A stretch of 64,000 nucleotides of DNA from Candidatus Rifleibacteriota bacterium (GTDB lineage: Bacteria > Muiribacteriota > Ozemobacteria > Ozemobacterales > Ozemobacteraceae): positions 242,558-306,557 of the forward strand of contig JANJUX010000040.1 of the NCBI GenBank assembly GCA_024710355.1, in the 5' to 3' direction. The notes beneath the pieces are model-generated. The model saw nothing but the letters and a program-made list of their open reading frames with translations. It searched no databases and was not told the origin of the DNA. The translations under genes and the position numbers were made by a program. This document shows, one piece after another, positions 16,766-24,751 of the stretch. How positions within the stretch are numbered: position 1 is the first letter of the stretch; each line of letters begins with the position of its first letter.

Positions 16766-16839
16766 GCGCCTGTAGCTCAATTGGATAGAGCAACGGACTT
16801 CGGATCCGTAGGTTGAGGGTTCGAATCCTTCCAGGCGCG
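16766..16839 (+). tRNA. tRNA-Arg (anticodon TCG)
   Basis: The acceptor GCGCCTG pairs with CAGGCGC. The anticodon stem ACGGA/TCCGT encloses CTTCGGA, giving TCG for CGA/CGN codons. CCA is not encoded. Confidence 0.94.
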
Positions 16840-16858
16840 TTTTGTTGTCGTTCTTTTC

Positions 16859-16930
16859 GGGCCGCTAGCTCAGGGGTAGAGCATCTGACTTTTAATCAGG
16901 GGGTCGTTGGTTCAAATCCAACGCGGCTCA
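16859..16930 (+). tRNA. tRNA-Lys (anticodon TTT)
   Basis: The acceptor GGGCCGC pairs with GCGGCTC, including one G-T pair. The anticodon loop CTTTTAA gives TTT. CCA is not encoded. Confidence 0.95.
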
Positions 16931-16938
16931 CTTAAATC

Positions 16939-16958
16939 GGGTCTGCCAGTGCAGACCC
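16939..16958 (+). repeat. perfect hairpin between the two tRNA-Lys genes
   Basis: GGGTCTGC and GCAGACCC form an 8-bp stem with a CAGT loop and no T tract. It ends 2 nt before the next tRNA. It may guide processing of the precursor or insulate the folding of neighbouring tRNAs. Confidence 0.6.
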
Positions 16959-16960
16959 AT

Positions 16961-17033
16961 GGAGCATTAGCTCAGCTGGTAGAGCAACTGACTCTTAATC
17001 AGTGGGTCGTCGGTTCAAATCCGCCATGCTCCA
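16961..17033 (+). tRNA. tRNA-Lys (anticodon CTT)
   Basis: The acceptor GGAGCAT pairs with ATGCTCC. The anticodon loop CTCTTAA gives CTT. CCA is not encoded. It is the last tRNA of the operon and is followed by a T run. Confidence 0.95.
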
Positions 17034-17061
17034 TTTTTTTTTGTCCATATGTCTGCAACAG

Positions 17062-17093
17062 GCTGCCTCGTTACTTTTCGAGGCAGCTTTTTT
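17062..17093 (+). terminator. terminator of the tRNA operon
   Basis: A 9-bp stem GCTGCCTCG/CGAGGCAGC with an 8-nt loop is followed by six T residues. A second hairpin without a T tract (17100-17120) follows. Confidence 0.9.
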
Positions 17094-17197
17094 CATGTAC
17101 CCCGGCCGACTCCGCCGGGGGATCATATTGGCAGAGTTTGCGGCGGGTGGTTTATTATGCTAATCTGCGTCAAGACAAAGTTTTTCTGGAGGAAACA

Positions 17198-18559
17198 ATG
17201 AAGAACCATCTTCTCATTCTCTTTTTACTGCTGGCGCTGTGTATCCCAGGCGTTGCCATGGCCGGCAGCGAAATGGAAAATCTGATCAAGGAAATGACTT
17301 CGGCATTTTCTACCGGGAGCGAAGGGGTGCATTCGCCTGATTTTGTGAGCAAAGTCGGCGAAATCGATGAACAGCTGCGCCTGTCACTTGAGCGCGATTA
17401 CGATCTGGCGCCTTTTGTTGAATTAATAAATGCTGCCGAACAGCTCAAGGCAAGGAAATCGGCGCGCACTATGTTTGAAGTGCCGCTCGAAAAGGCATTC
17501 AAACGGTTGCAGTTTGCGAAAATTCAGCCGGAAGTAGTTCCCAATAAAGACCTGGCTGAAGAGATAGACGCCTTGATCACCACGGTCGAGCACTACCTCG
17601 ACCCAAGTCTGCCTGACCTCGACACCGTCGATCGCAACAGTCTCGAACAGAAACGCAAACGCCTCGAAGCCAAAATCAGAAAAGCTCAGAAGGGTTTTTT
17701 AAAGGTGCCCGAAGACAAGCGCATCAGTGTTGAGGTGATGAATGAAGATGGCGCGCCCGGCAAAATTTCGCCGGCTCGCGAAGCTAATCTGCTCGCCAAA
17801 CTGGCGACGGTAATTCCTGAACCCGGCAAGCTCGGCGTTAAAGTGAAGCTTCTGCCAGAAAACCGTTTTGACATGGAAATTTTTGTGCAGAACTTCGTGG
17901 CTCCGAATGGTCTGTCGGTTATCGAGGCCGAGCTCGGCTTTGCAGAAGTCAGTTTGAGCGCTCTCGACAACAGTAATGCCACTGAAGTCGACGATGTGCT
18001 TGGAGATGCGCATTTTAACCGCTACCGCATCGTTCAGGACGAGGAACAGCTCAACGTAATGCCTCAGGTCGGCGAAGCCGCCTACGAAATGGGTTCTTTT
18101 GCCCCCGGCCAGGTCTGGAAGATGCCTTTGAAGAAGACCGGCGGTATCGCGGACATAATCAAAGAACTCGATGGCAACACCGAAGTCGCGGTAGTCAACG
18201 CCAAAAACGCTGTCAATGACCAGGCTGTCGAATTTAAAAACACCGGCAGCCGCAATCTGATCTATCTGCAGGGTACCGATGTTACCGGCCTGGTTTCGGT
18301 CAAGGCACTCGGGATTCTTGTGCCGAAGGATGGCCAGGTAACCTTCAGAGAAGTTCTGCTGATCGTCGATGATGCTGTTGCCTCTGAAATAACCAGCTAT
18401 ATTGGCGGGCAGGGTATCAACTGGTTTCTGAAGCGTGGCTCTGAAAACATTCGCAAGGGGCTGCCATTTACCCCGGTTCTTGAGAATATCAATATGGACA
18501 GAGACGCTGAAGGCCGCATGGTCTACGTTTTCAGCGGCAGGGGTAAAGTCGCCCGCTGA
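17198..18559 (+). CDS. exported protein of unknown function, 453 aa
   Basis: No family is recognised. A clear signal peptide (residues 1-22, core LLILFLLLALCIPGVAMA) is followed by a mainly helical charged region (about 25-190) and a beta-rich C-terminal half with few cysteines. ATG 17198 is chosen because of its CTGGAGGA Shine-Dalgarno and the signal peptide; the open frame extends upstream through the last two tRNA genes and must not be used. Upstream TTGGCA (17128-17133) with TATTAT-like sequence 19 nt further on could be the promoter. It is monocistronic, with a terminator just after it. The position next to the tRNA operon has no evident functional meaning. Confidence 0.85.
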   Translation: MKNHLLILFLLLALCIPGVAMAGSEMENLIKEMTSAFSTGSEGVHSPDFVSKVGEIDEQLRLSLERDYDLAPFVELINAAEQLKARKSARTMFEVPLEKAFKRLQFAKIQPEVVPNKDLAEEIDALITTVEHYLDPSLPDLDTVDRNSLEQKRKRLEAKIRKAQKGFLKVPEDKRISVEVMNEDGAPGKISPAREANLLAKLATVIPEPGKLGVKVKLLPENRFDMEIFVQNFVAPNGLSVIEAELGFAEVSLSALDNSNATEVDDVLGDAHFNRYRIVQDEEQLNVMPQVGEAAYEMGSFAPGQVWKMPLKKTGGIADIIKELDGNTEVAVVNAKNAVNDQAVEFKNTGSRNLIYLQGTDVTGLVSVKALGILVPKDGQVTFREVLLIVDDAVASEITSYIGGQGINWFLKRGSENIRKGLPFTPVLENINMDRDAEGRMVYVFSGRGKVAR

Positions 18560-18587
18560 TATTCCATAACGCACCTGATTAAAGCAG

Positions 18588-18630
18588 TGCGCCCGGTTGC
18601 AGAGTGTTTCTGGCCGGGCGCATTTTATTT
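18588..18630 (+). terminator. terminator after the 453-aa exported protein
   Basis: TGCGCCCGG (18588-18596) pairs with CCGGGCGCA (18614-18622) across a 17-nt loop, followed by TTTTATTT. It overlaps the end of the convergent radical SAM gene. Confidence 0.8.
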
Positions 18631-19953
18631 GTGGTGATACCCGAGAACCATGCCATGTTTCTTGAACAATTCGCGGCGAAACAGCGGGTTATAGGCGAAA
18701 TAGGTGGCAAGGCTCCATAGATCCTTGGCGTTGGTTTTAAAATCAAAAGCGCGTTTGAGAATGCTGACCGGGTGATTGAACCGGCGCCGGGCCCAGAAGC
18801 AGATTTCGGTCAGCTCATCAGGAGTCATGCGCGCCGGTTTGAACACGCAATCGCCAAAATGGTAACGCTCATCGAGCCACCAGCGGTCATACAGCAGCCT
18901 GCCCTGATTCTGCATCTCTTCATACAGGGGTGTACCGGGGTAAGGGCTGAGAATGTTGAAGGCTGAGAAACAGAACTTCTGGTCAATGGCCCACTGAACG
19001 GTTTTCTTTATTGATGCCGTGTCGTCGGCATCATAACCGATCAAAAAGGCTGCCCAGAGCTGAAAACCGATGTTTCTGATTTTTTCGATCACCGGCGCAT
19101 AACTTTCGAGGTGCATGTTGCAGTTTTTGCCCATCTGCTGGAGGTTCTCCGGGTTCGTCGACTCGAATCCGACTACCAGCCCGGCGCAACCGCTGCGCTT
19201 CATGAGATCCATCAGCTCTGGATCTTCGGTGAAACTAAGACTTGCCTGACCTATCCAGCGCTTTTTCTGCGGAATAAGCAGGCGAAACAACTCTTTCGCC
19301 GCATCTGCCTGCGCCACAATGTTGTCATCGACAAAAAAAACAAAATTCTGCGGCTGCTCGGCCAGCTCTGCCGCAACTTCAGCCGGTGGGCGATAGCAAT
19401 GCATTCGTTGATACAGTGAGCCGGTGGCGCAGAAACGGCAGTGGTTAGGGCAGCCCCGGCTGAATTGAGTAAGACGCAGCGGCAAATAGCTTTTGCCGTT
19501 GAAGATCTCCCAGCGCGTGTGTAGACCGCCGAGCCTGGGCGGAAAATGACCTTGATAAACCGGTTTCAGTCGGCTGGCGGCAAGATCGGCAATCATCTGC
19601 GGGAAAATCTCTTCGGCGTCGCCGATCATGATTGCATCGGCATGCTGCGCTGCTTCTTCCGGGATCATCGAGACATGGAACCCGCCGAGAGCGACTTTGA
19701 CGCCTCGCTGGCGAAATCTGGCCGCAATTTCGTAAGAACGCCTGGCAGTGTAGATCTCGACATTGATGCAGACGAGATCTGTTGGTTCGCCGTAAGGTAT
19801 TCTTTCGTAGCGGTCATCAAAGAGCGCAAACTCGCAATCTCCGGGCAGAAGCCCGGCAAGAACCGCAAAAGTCAGCGGCTCCATGCGTCCGCGGTCGTGG
19901 TAGGGGCGGCCGTTGACCAGGCCCATGTTGGGTTTGATGAAGGTGACTTTCAT
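18625..19953 (-). CDS. B12-binding-domain radical SAM enzyme, paralog 2
   Basis: The 442-residue protein has an N-terminal cobalamin-domain-like fold (KVTFIKPNMG, VALGGFHVSMIPEEA, DAIMIGDAEEIFPQ). The radical SAM core contains FSRGCPNHCRFCATG (C-x3-C-x2-C), then VFFVDDNIV, GLVVGFESTNPENL and SPYPGTPLYEEM. The C-terminus carries the family-typical RMTPDELTEICFWARRRF. Related enzymes include hopanoid and lipid C-methylases and other BchE-like proteins that act on membrane-associated substrates. The start overlaps the upstream paralog stop in an ATGA arrangement, so the two are co-translated. The substrate is unknown. Confidence 0.88.
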   Translation of the reverse strand: MKVTFIKPNMGLVNGRPYHDRGRMEPLTFAVLAGLLPGDCEFALFDDRYERIPYGEPTDLVCINVEIYTARRSYEIAARFRQRGVKVALGGFHVSMIPEEAAQHADAIMIGDAEEIFPQMIADLAASRLKPVYQGHFPPRLGGLHTRWEIFNGKSYLPLRLTQFSRGCPNHCRFCATGSLYQRMHCYRPPAEVAAELAEQPQNFVFFVDDNIVAQADAAKELFRLLIPQKKRWIGQASLSFTEDPELMDLMKRSGCAGLVVGFESTNPENLQQMGKNCNMHLESYAPVIEKIRNIGFQLWAAFLIGYDADDTASIKKTVQWAIDQKFCFSAFNILSPYPGTPLYEEMQNQGRLLYDRWWLDERYHFGDCVFKPARMTPDELTEICFWARRRFNHPVSILKRAFDFKTNAKDLWSLATYFAYNPLFRRELFKKHGMVLGYHHK

Positions 19954-21305
19954 ATCGCTCCTGGTTCGTTTTCTAGAAGTTCACAGTTGCTGAAGCCTGG
20001 GTGAATGCCGGTTTTTTTGTGAATATCACGGCGTGAAACCAGGTTGGCGGCCAGAAACAGCAGCGCTTTGAACGGGCTGGAAAAATTGGCCGAAAAGTCG
20101 CCGGCCCGTTTCAGTATTCCGGAATAGCTGTTGAAACGGCGTCGCCCTTCGCTGACTGCCAGGGCCATTTCTTCCGGGGTCATCTGCTCGGGCATGAAGG
20201 CAGGCATTTCCCAGCGGTAATCAGGATTCAGCCACCACTTAGGAAAAATCAGACGCCCCTGTCGCAGAAGATCATCGTAAATCGGAGTTCCCGGGAAAGG
20301 CAGCAACATGTTGAAATTGGCCATGAACAGCTTCTGCGCCAGCGCAAAATCGACAGTTTCGCGAATGTCGCTGACTCTGTCGTTAGGGTAACCGAAGACG
20401 AAGGTGGCATAAACCATGATTCCGCGTTGTCTGAAGCCATTGAGAAGCTTTTCAATCTGCCCCAGCCGGTTGCTCCAGTCTTTGTTCATCAACTTGAGAT
20501 TGGCCGGATTTATCGATTCAAGGCCGATAACGACAGCAATACAGCCACTTGCGGCCATAGCATCGAGAAAGCCTTCGTCAGTTGCCGAAGTCAGACTGGC
20601 CTGGCTTGCCCACCTGATTCGGGCCGGTTTGATGGCTTTGAACAGTTTACGGGCATGCTCGGGGTTAGAGGCAATATTATCATCTGCAAAAAATACCAGC
20701 CGGCTTCCGAGACTGGTAATTTCTTCTACAACCTTGTCTACCGGCCGATGACAGACCTCTGGCCCATAAAAGCTTCTGACTGAGCAGAAGTTGCAGTTAA
20801 AGCAACAGCCACGACTCGTTTCGATGAGACTGACGGGCAAGTAGCGGTGTTTGCCATATATGGACCGGTCGCATTTGAAATTCTGCAGCCCCGATTTTTC
20901 ACTGCGGTAAACAGCCTGCAGCTTCCCTGCTCTGAGGTCAGAGATTACCTGGGGCCAGATGTTTTCAACTTCGCCAAGTGCCAGCGAATCTGCGTATCTG
21001 GCGGCTTCATTCGGTAGAAGAGTCGGGTGAAACCCGCCAAGAATTACCGGCACCGCGCGCCGTCTGAATTCTGACGCAATCTGATAGGCCCGCAGAGCGG
21101 TGAAGGTTTCGGTGGTTATCGCGACGAGATCGTAGTTTTGCGCAAAGTCGATGCTTTCGAGCCGTTCGTCGATAAAGACCAGCTGAACGTCATCGGGGGT
21201 ATGCCCGGCAAGCAGGGCAATGATCGTTGGTTCAAGAACAGCCGGGGTGCGGTACGGTCGGCCGGATTTTTCGCCCAACGAAGGCTTGATCAGTGCAATT
21301 CGCAC
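19950..21305 (-). CDS. B12-binding-domain radical SAM enzyme, paralog 1
   Basis: The 451-residue protein is clearly paralogous to the downstream gene: IALIKPSLGEKSGRPYRTPA matches the neighbour's N-terminus, and both share GGFHPTLLPNEAA, FFADDNIASNPE, GLESINPANL, LPFPGTPIYDDL and EGRRRF. The cluster motif is SRGCCFNCNFCSV; the C-x3-C-x2-C triad uses the first, third and fourth cysteines, and an extra cysteine sits inside it. A cytosolic [4Fe-4S]/SAM enzyme, probably cobalamin-linked, is inferred. The upstream region (21306-21483) is shared divergently with the EFR1-type ferredoxin gene, a plausible electron donor for radical SAM chemistry. Confidence 0.88.
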   Translation of the reverse strand: MRIALIKPSLGEKSGRPYRTPAVLEPTIIALLAGHTPDDVQLVFIDERLESIDFAQNYDLVAITTETFTALRAYQIASEFRRRAVPVILGGFHPTLLPNEAARYADSLALGEVENIWPQVISDLRAGKLQAVYRSEKSGLQNFKCDRSIYGKHRYLPVSLIETSRGCCFNCNFCSVRSFYGPEVCHRPVDKVVEEITSLGSRLVFFADDNIASNPEHARKLFKAIKPARIRWASQASLTSATDEGFLDAMAASGCIAVVIGLESINPANLKLMNKDWSNRLGQIEKLLNGFRQRGIMVYATFVFGYPNDRVSDIRETVDFALAQKLFMANFNMLLPFPGTPIYDDLLRQGRLIFPKWWLNPDYRWEMPAFMPEQMTPEEMALAVSEGRRRFNSYSGILKRAGDFSANFSSPFKALLFLAANLVSRRDIHKKTGIHPGFSNCELLENEPGAI

Positions 21306-21419
21306 CTGGGGCTCCTGATGCTCGATAGTCTGATGTCAACTCTGCGACAATGATAACAGAGATAAATGCCCCTTTCACGAAAAACTTTTTTACGATCACA
21401 GGGCATAAAGAGTTTCCGG

Positions 21420-21448
21420 CTGACAGGAAAAATTTTGCGGGTTAGAAT
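21420..21448 (+). promoter_or_regulatory. promoter of the EFR1-type gene
   Basis: CTGACA (21420-21425), 17 nt and TAGAAT (21443-21448) each match the consensus at five of six positions. The site lies about 35 nt upstream of the start codon. Confidence 0.65.
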
Positions 21449-21483
21449 ATGCAGGTGTTAGTATGCTGCTGGAGGTAAATTTG

Positions 21484-22296
21484 ATGAGCACTACCGTTCT
21501 TTATTTTTCGGGAACCGGCAATTCACTTACGGTTGCGCAAAGCCTTGCCCGGGAGCTTGCTGATGCCAGAACGATATCTCTGGCTGAATTGAGGGGGCTG
21601 ACCGAAGATAACCCGTTCAAGATTGATAGTGAGACGGTGGTTTTCGTTTTTCCGGTTTATGCTTCCGGCATTCCGGTCATTGTCAGAGAGTCGCTGAAAC
21701 GTATCAGTTTTTCGGGTGTTCCTTATGTCTGCGCCATTGCCACCTGTGGCAGTTCACCTGGAGCTGCCGTCGGGATCTTTGCTTCTGAACTTCAGAAGTC
21801 TCTTTCGGTAAAACTCTCGGCTGGGTGGGCTCTGGTAATGCCTGGCAATTATACCCCCCTTTACGGCGCTTATTCTGACCAGGTAAACAACAGGATGCTT
21901 GCTTCTGCTTCAGAACGTCTGCGGCAGCTTATTCCCCTGATAGCTTCCAGAACCGTGGCGGCTCTTGAAACCACGTCGCTGCCTGTAGCATGGCTGTTCT
22001 GGTTTATCTGGAAAGGCTTTGCCGGCTGGGTCGGTCGCTCAGACCGCCATTTCAGAGCCTTGTCGGCATGTACCGGCTGCGGGCTCTGTGAACAGGTGTG
22101 CCCGGTCGAAAATATCAGATTGAGCTCGGCTGGTCGACCGGTCTGGCAGCACCATTGCGAACAGTGCATGGCCTGTCTGCAGTTCTGCCCGGTCGAGGCT
22201 ATTCAATTCTGCTGGTGGACAAAGGGGCGACGTCGCTATCGTCACCCGCAGATCACGGCGGCAATGATTACGGCGCAGAAAAAATTCGCTGGCTGA
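21484..22296 (+). CDS. EFR1-type flavodoxin-ferredoxin fusion
   Basis: The 270-residue cytosolic protein joins a flavodoxin-like N-terminus to a 2[4Fe-4S] ferredoxin C-terminus. The N-terminus has LYFSGTGNSLTVAQSLA (FMN phosphate loop) and VFPVYASGIPVIV. The ferredoxin part has CTGCGLCEQVCPVENI and CEQCMACLQFCPVEAI. EFR1-family proteins shuttle low-potential electrons, often to radical SAM or other Fe-S enzymes. GGAGGT at 21471-21476 precedes ATG 21484 and fixes that start; upstream in-frame residues are discarded. It is divergent from the two radical SAM genes, which makes a reductase role for them an attractive but unproven inference. Confidence 0.92.
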   Translation: MSTTVLYFSGTGNSLTVAQSLARELADARTISLAELRGLTEDNPFKIDSETVVFVFPVYASGIPVIVRESLKRISFSGVPYVCAIATCGSSPGAAVGIFASELQKSLSVKLSAGWALVMPGNYTPLYGAYSDQVNNRMLASASERLRQLIPLIASRTVAALETTSLPVAWLFWFIWKGFAGWVGRSDRHFRALSACTGCGLCEQVCPVENIRLSSAGRPVWQHHCEQCMACLQFCPVEAIQFCWWTKGRRRYRHPQITAAMITAQKKFAG

Positions 22297-22332
22297 GCTA
22301 TCGAAAGCTGTCTGCTGGTTGCTGAATTTTTT

Positions 22333-22701
22333 TCAACCGCCACAGCGCTTAACTTTATAGCCGAGTTTCTGCAATTCTTCAATCAGACGATCGCGGTGGT
22401 CACCCTGTATTTCGATCGCCCCGTCTTTAAGGGCACCACCGGCGCCGCATTTCTTTTTCAGTTCTGCTGCAAGTTTTTTAAGATCATCTTCGCTGCCTGA
22501 TACGCCGGTGATTATGGTTACGCCGCTGCCCTTGCGTCCCTTGGTTTCGCGGCCAACCCTGACTATGCCGTCACCCGGCTGCGAATTGCCTTTTCCTGAA
22601 GACTTTCGGCAGCGACAGCTGTCGGCCGGTTGCTCGCAGCCGGGGCACATTCGACCCCATTCGCTCGAATAAACCAGACCACCACTTTTATTTGTGCTCA
22701 T
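22333..22701 (-). CDS. yciH: SUI1/YciH-like translation factor
   Basis: The 122-residue protein has an N-terminal zinc-ribbon-like Cys cluster (MCPGCEQPADSCRCR), a basic linker and a C-terminal SUI1/eIF1 fold with GRKGSGVTIITGVSG, KKKCGAGGALKDG and EIQGDHRDRLIEELQKLGY. Bacterial YciH proteins bind the small ribosomal subunit and may affect start-codon fidelity. ATG 22701 is preferred over the in-frame TTG at 22707 because AAGGA lies 8 nt upstream. It is convergent with the ferredoxin gene. Given apparent unusual starts in this window (AUA at 42310, several UUG), its presence is worth noting, though nearly all bacteria of many phyla have it. Confidence 0.92.
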   Translation of the reverse strand: MSTNKSGGLVYSSEWGRMCPGCEQPADSCRCRKSSGKGNSQPGDGIVRVGRETKGRKGSGVTIITGVSGSEDDLKKLAAELKKKCGAGGALKDGAIEIQGDHRDRLIEELQKLGYKVKRCGG

Positions 22702-22867
22702 GGGCAATCCTTTCGTTCTCAGGACAATTATTCTGTTCGAATTTCGCAGATAAACAGCACTTTAACACTTTTAATTCAGCCTTGTGTGTAAGTCAATCTC
22801 TGCTTGTCTGAGCAACGGAAAAGTATTACCTTGAAAAGGTTGGATACCGATCGAAATGAGGTTGCTT

Positions 22868-23146
22868 ATGAGAAATTTTTTTGCTCTGGTTCTCGTCGCT
22901 GGCTGTGCCCTTCTTTGTGGCTGCTGGGGCAGCACCCCTGCGCCTCAAAAAACCGATGCGCCTGCCGCCGTCGAAAAGGCGGTTCCGATGAACAGCACTG
23001 ATGAACTCAGACGAAAAGCCGACCTTACCGAAGCTGCCAGTCTGGTTGGCTATGATGGCAAGGCCATAAAAGAAGATCTGCATAAGGTTATCGACGCCCA
23101 GCAGGAAGCTGCCAAAAGGCTTGAAGACCTTAACGACATCAGGTAA
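22868..23146 (+). CDS. small lipoprotein, unknown function
   Basis: The 92-residue protein has a lipoprotein-type signal (NFFALVLVAGCALLCGC) with the probable lipidated Cys at LLCG-C. A short proline/alanine linker and a charged, helical C-terminus (about 50-92) follow. ATG 22868 has GAGG 6 nt upstream and is preferred to ATG 22856, which lacks a site. No family is recognised. The mature part resembles small periplasmic coiled-coil lipoproteins that tether envelope layers, but this is only a shape comparison. Confidence 0.72.
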   Translation: MRNFFALVLVAGCALLCGCWGSTPAPQKTDAPAAVEKAVPMNSTDELRRKADLTEAASLVGYDGKAIKEDLHKVIDAQQEAAKRLEDLNDIR

Positions 23147-23258
23147 CCTGCCGATTCATAAGCTTTTAATTGTCCGGTATCTCTGGTAGACTTAACCGCA
23201 GATACTGGCGGACCTGATTCAACGGGGCAGGTTCCAATCTGATGCGAAAGGGTAGATA

Positions 23259-24716
23259 ATGTTCAGAAAGCAATATATGCCGGCCCTGATGCTGGTAATT
23301 ATAGGTATTATCTTTTTTCAGTCCGTGCTTGAGGCCTCGACACCGAAATTTCACGTGGATGTTGGCCTGAATCATTTTTACAAAAACCGTTATCTTGAAG
23401 CATACCGAGAATTCAAGGCTGCTCTCGACATTGATCCGCGCTACCCCGAAGCTCATTACAATCTTGGCAGGGTTTACAAAGCTCAGGGTTTTATAAAGGA
23501 AGCTTTGATCGAGTTCCAGATTGCGGTTCAGTTAAAACCAGACTATCAGGCTGCCCGGCGCGAACTCGATGCTCTGAAGCAGAATCTTGAGGCCGATGTT
23601 GCCGCTCAGCTTAAACTCAAAGGAAAAGAGACGGTTCGACAGACTGAATTCAGCAGCATGAGTGGTGACGAAGCCGAAAAACGTGCCAGACAACTGCTGA
23701 CTCAGGGGCGGTCTGAAGAGGCACTGAAATATTTCGATCTGGCTTTGCGCGACCGGCCTGATGATGCCAATCTAAATAAGCTTACCGGTTTTTTGTATTT
23801 TAAGCAGAATCTTTTTAATGACGCCTTGAACCGCTATCAGAGAGCTCAGAAAAGTTCGCCCGCCGATGCCGAGATTCCGTATGCGATCGGCTTGATTTAC
23901 ATGAAAACGCAGATGCCGCAAAAGGCAGAGAGCTATTTTAACCAGGCCATCAGAATTCAGGGCGACATGATGAAGGCGCAGTTTGCGCTTGGCGAAGCCT
24001 ATGAAGCCCAGGACCGCATCGAAGACGCGGTTTTTCAGTTCAGAAAATGTCTCGAAATCAACCCCAACCTCAAAGAGGCAAAAAGCAAACTTTCTTATCT
24101 GGCCGGTCGCCAGAGCTATAATTATTTCAGCCGTGGCTCATATTTTTACCAGCGCGGCGAATACGAAAAAGCCGAGCCCCTGCTGTCGATGGCGAGAAAT
24201 TACGGCAGTTTGACCAGCGATCAGATCCGGCAGGCTGATGAAATGATCAACACCAGCCGCTTCTGGATAAACAGAAAAGTTGCCCAGGAAAAGGTGGCCT
24301 CTGAACGGCGTCAGACTAGCAACGAAGCCAATATTTCCCGAAGTGTTGATGTGCATGAAGTCAGTATCAATGCTGTTCCTTACATCGGTCGGGCAGTGGA
24401 GTGGCAGGGAGTGGTAGAGTTCGTGTCGAGTCGCAAGGGCCGAAAATATATCTTTGTTAACAGTCAGCCCTCGATAAACGCCGACTCAAACATGGACTAT
24501 TCATTTGAAGTTGAATTTCCCAAAGATCTGCCTTCAGACCCGAGAGTAGCCGGCAAAGCCTCGGTTGTCGTCAAAGGGCGCATCGTCAGAGTCGACAAAC
24601 TGCGCAATGAGAACTCGGGTGCCTTCAGTTCGCGACGGCAGCCGGTTCTTGAGGCCAGTGAAATCAGATTTAACCGGGTTAACTACGATCAGCCACTGGT
24701 TCTGCAGTTCTTTTAA
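23259..24716 (+). CDS. exported TPR protein with C-terminal OB-like domain
   Basis: The 485-residue protein has an N-terminal hydrophobic segment (about 8-26; signal peptide or anchor). Two blocks of tetratricopeptide repeats (about 32-115 and 140-330) carry motifs such as YLEAYREFKAALDIDPRYPE and AHYNLGRVYKAQG. From about 370 a beta-rich domain begins (VPYIGRAVEWQGVVEFVSS, SVVVKGRIVRVDKL) and resembles an OB fold of the tRNA_anti-like kind; this assignment is tentative. AAAGGG precedes ATG 23259. It lies 35 nt before the first large SpoIIE phosphatase and is probably cotranscribed with it, so it may act in the same envelope pathway. Confidence 0.82.
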   Translation: MFRKQYMPALMLVIIGIIFFQSVLEASTPKFHVDVGLNHFYKNRYLEAYREFKAALDIDPRYPEAHYNLGRVYKAQGFIKEALIEFQIAVQLKPDYQAARRELDALKQNLEADVAAQLKLKGKETVRQTEFSSMSGDEAEKRARQLLTQGRSEEALKYFDLALRDRPDDANLNKLTGFLYFKQNLFNDALNRYQRAQKSSPADAEIPYAIGLIYMKTQMPQKAESYFNQAIRIQGDMMKAQFALGEAYEAQDRIEDAVFQFRKCLEINPNLKEAKSKLSYLAGRQSYNYFSRGSYFYQRGEYEKAEPLLSMARNYGSLTSDQIRQADEMINTSRFWINRKVAQEKVASERRQTSNEANISRSVDVHEVSINAVPYIGRAVEWQGVVEFVSSRKGRKYIFVNSQPSINADSNMDYSFEVEFPKDLPSDPRVAGKASVVVKGRIVRVDKLRNENSGAFSSRRQPVLEASEIRFNRVNYDQPLVLQFF

Positions 24717-24751
24717 GAAAGAAGAATACAGGTGCAGGTTATTTTCTCAAG

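Noticed and set aside
17100..17121. Second hairpin after the tRNA terminator
   Set aside because: It is a good GC stem (CCCCGGC/GCCGGGG) but has no T tract, so I do not call it an independent terminator.
16907..17197. Open frame continuing upstream of the 453-aa exported protein through the last two tRNA genes
   Set aside because: It would translate tRNA-Lys genes and a terminator. ATG 17198 has a strong Shine-Dalgarno and a signal peptide.
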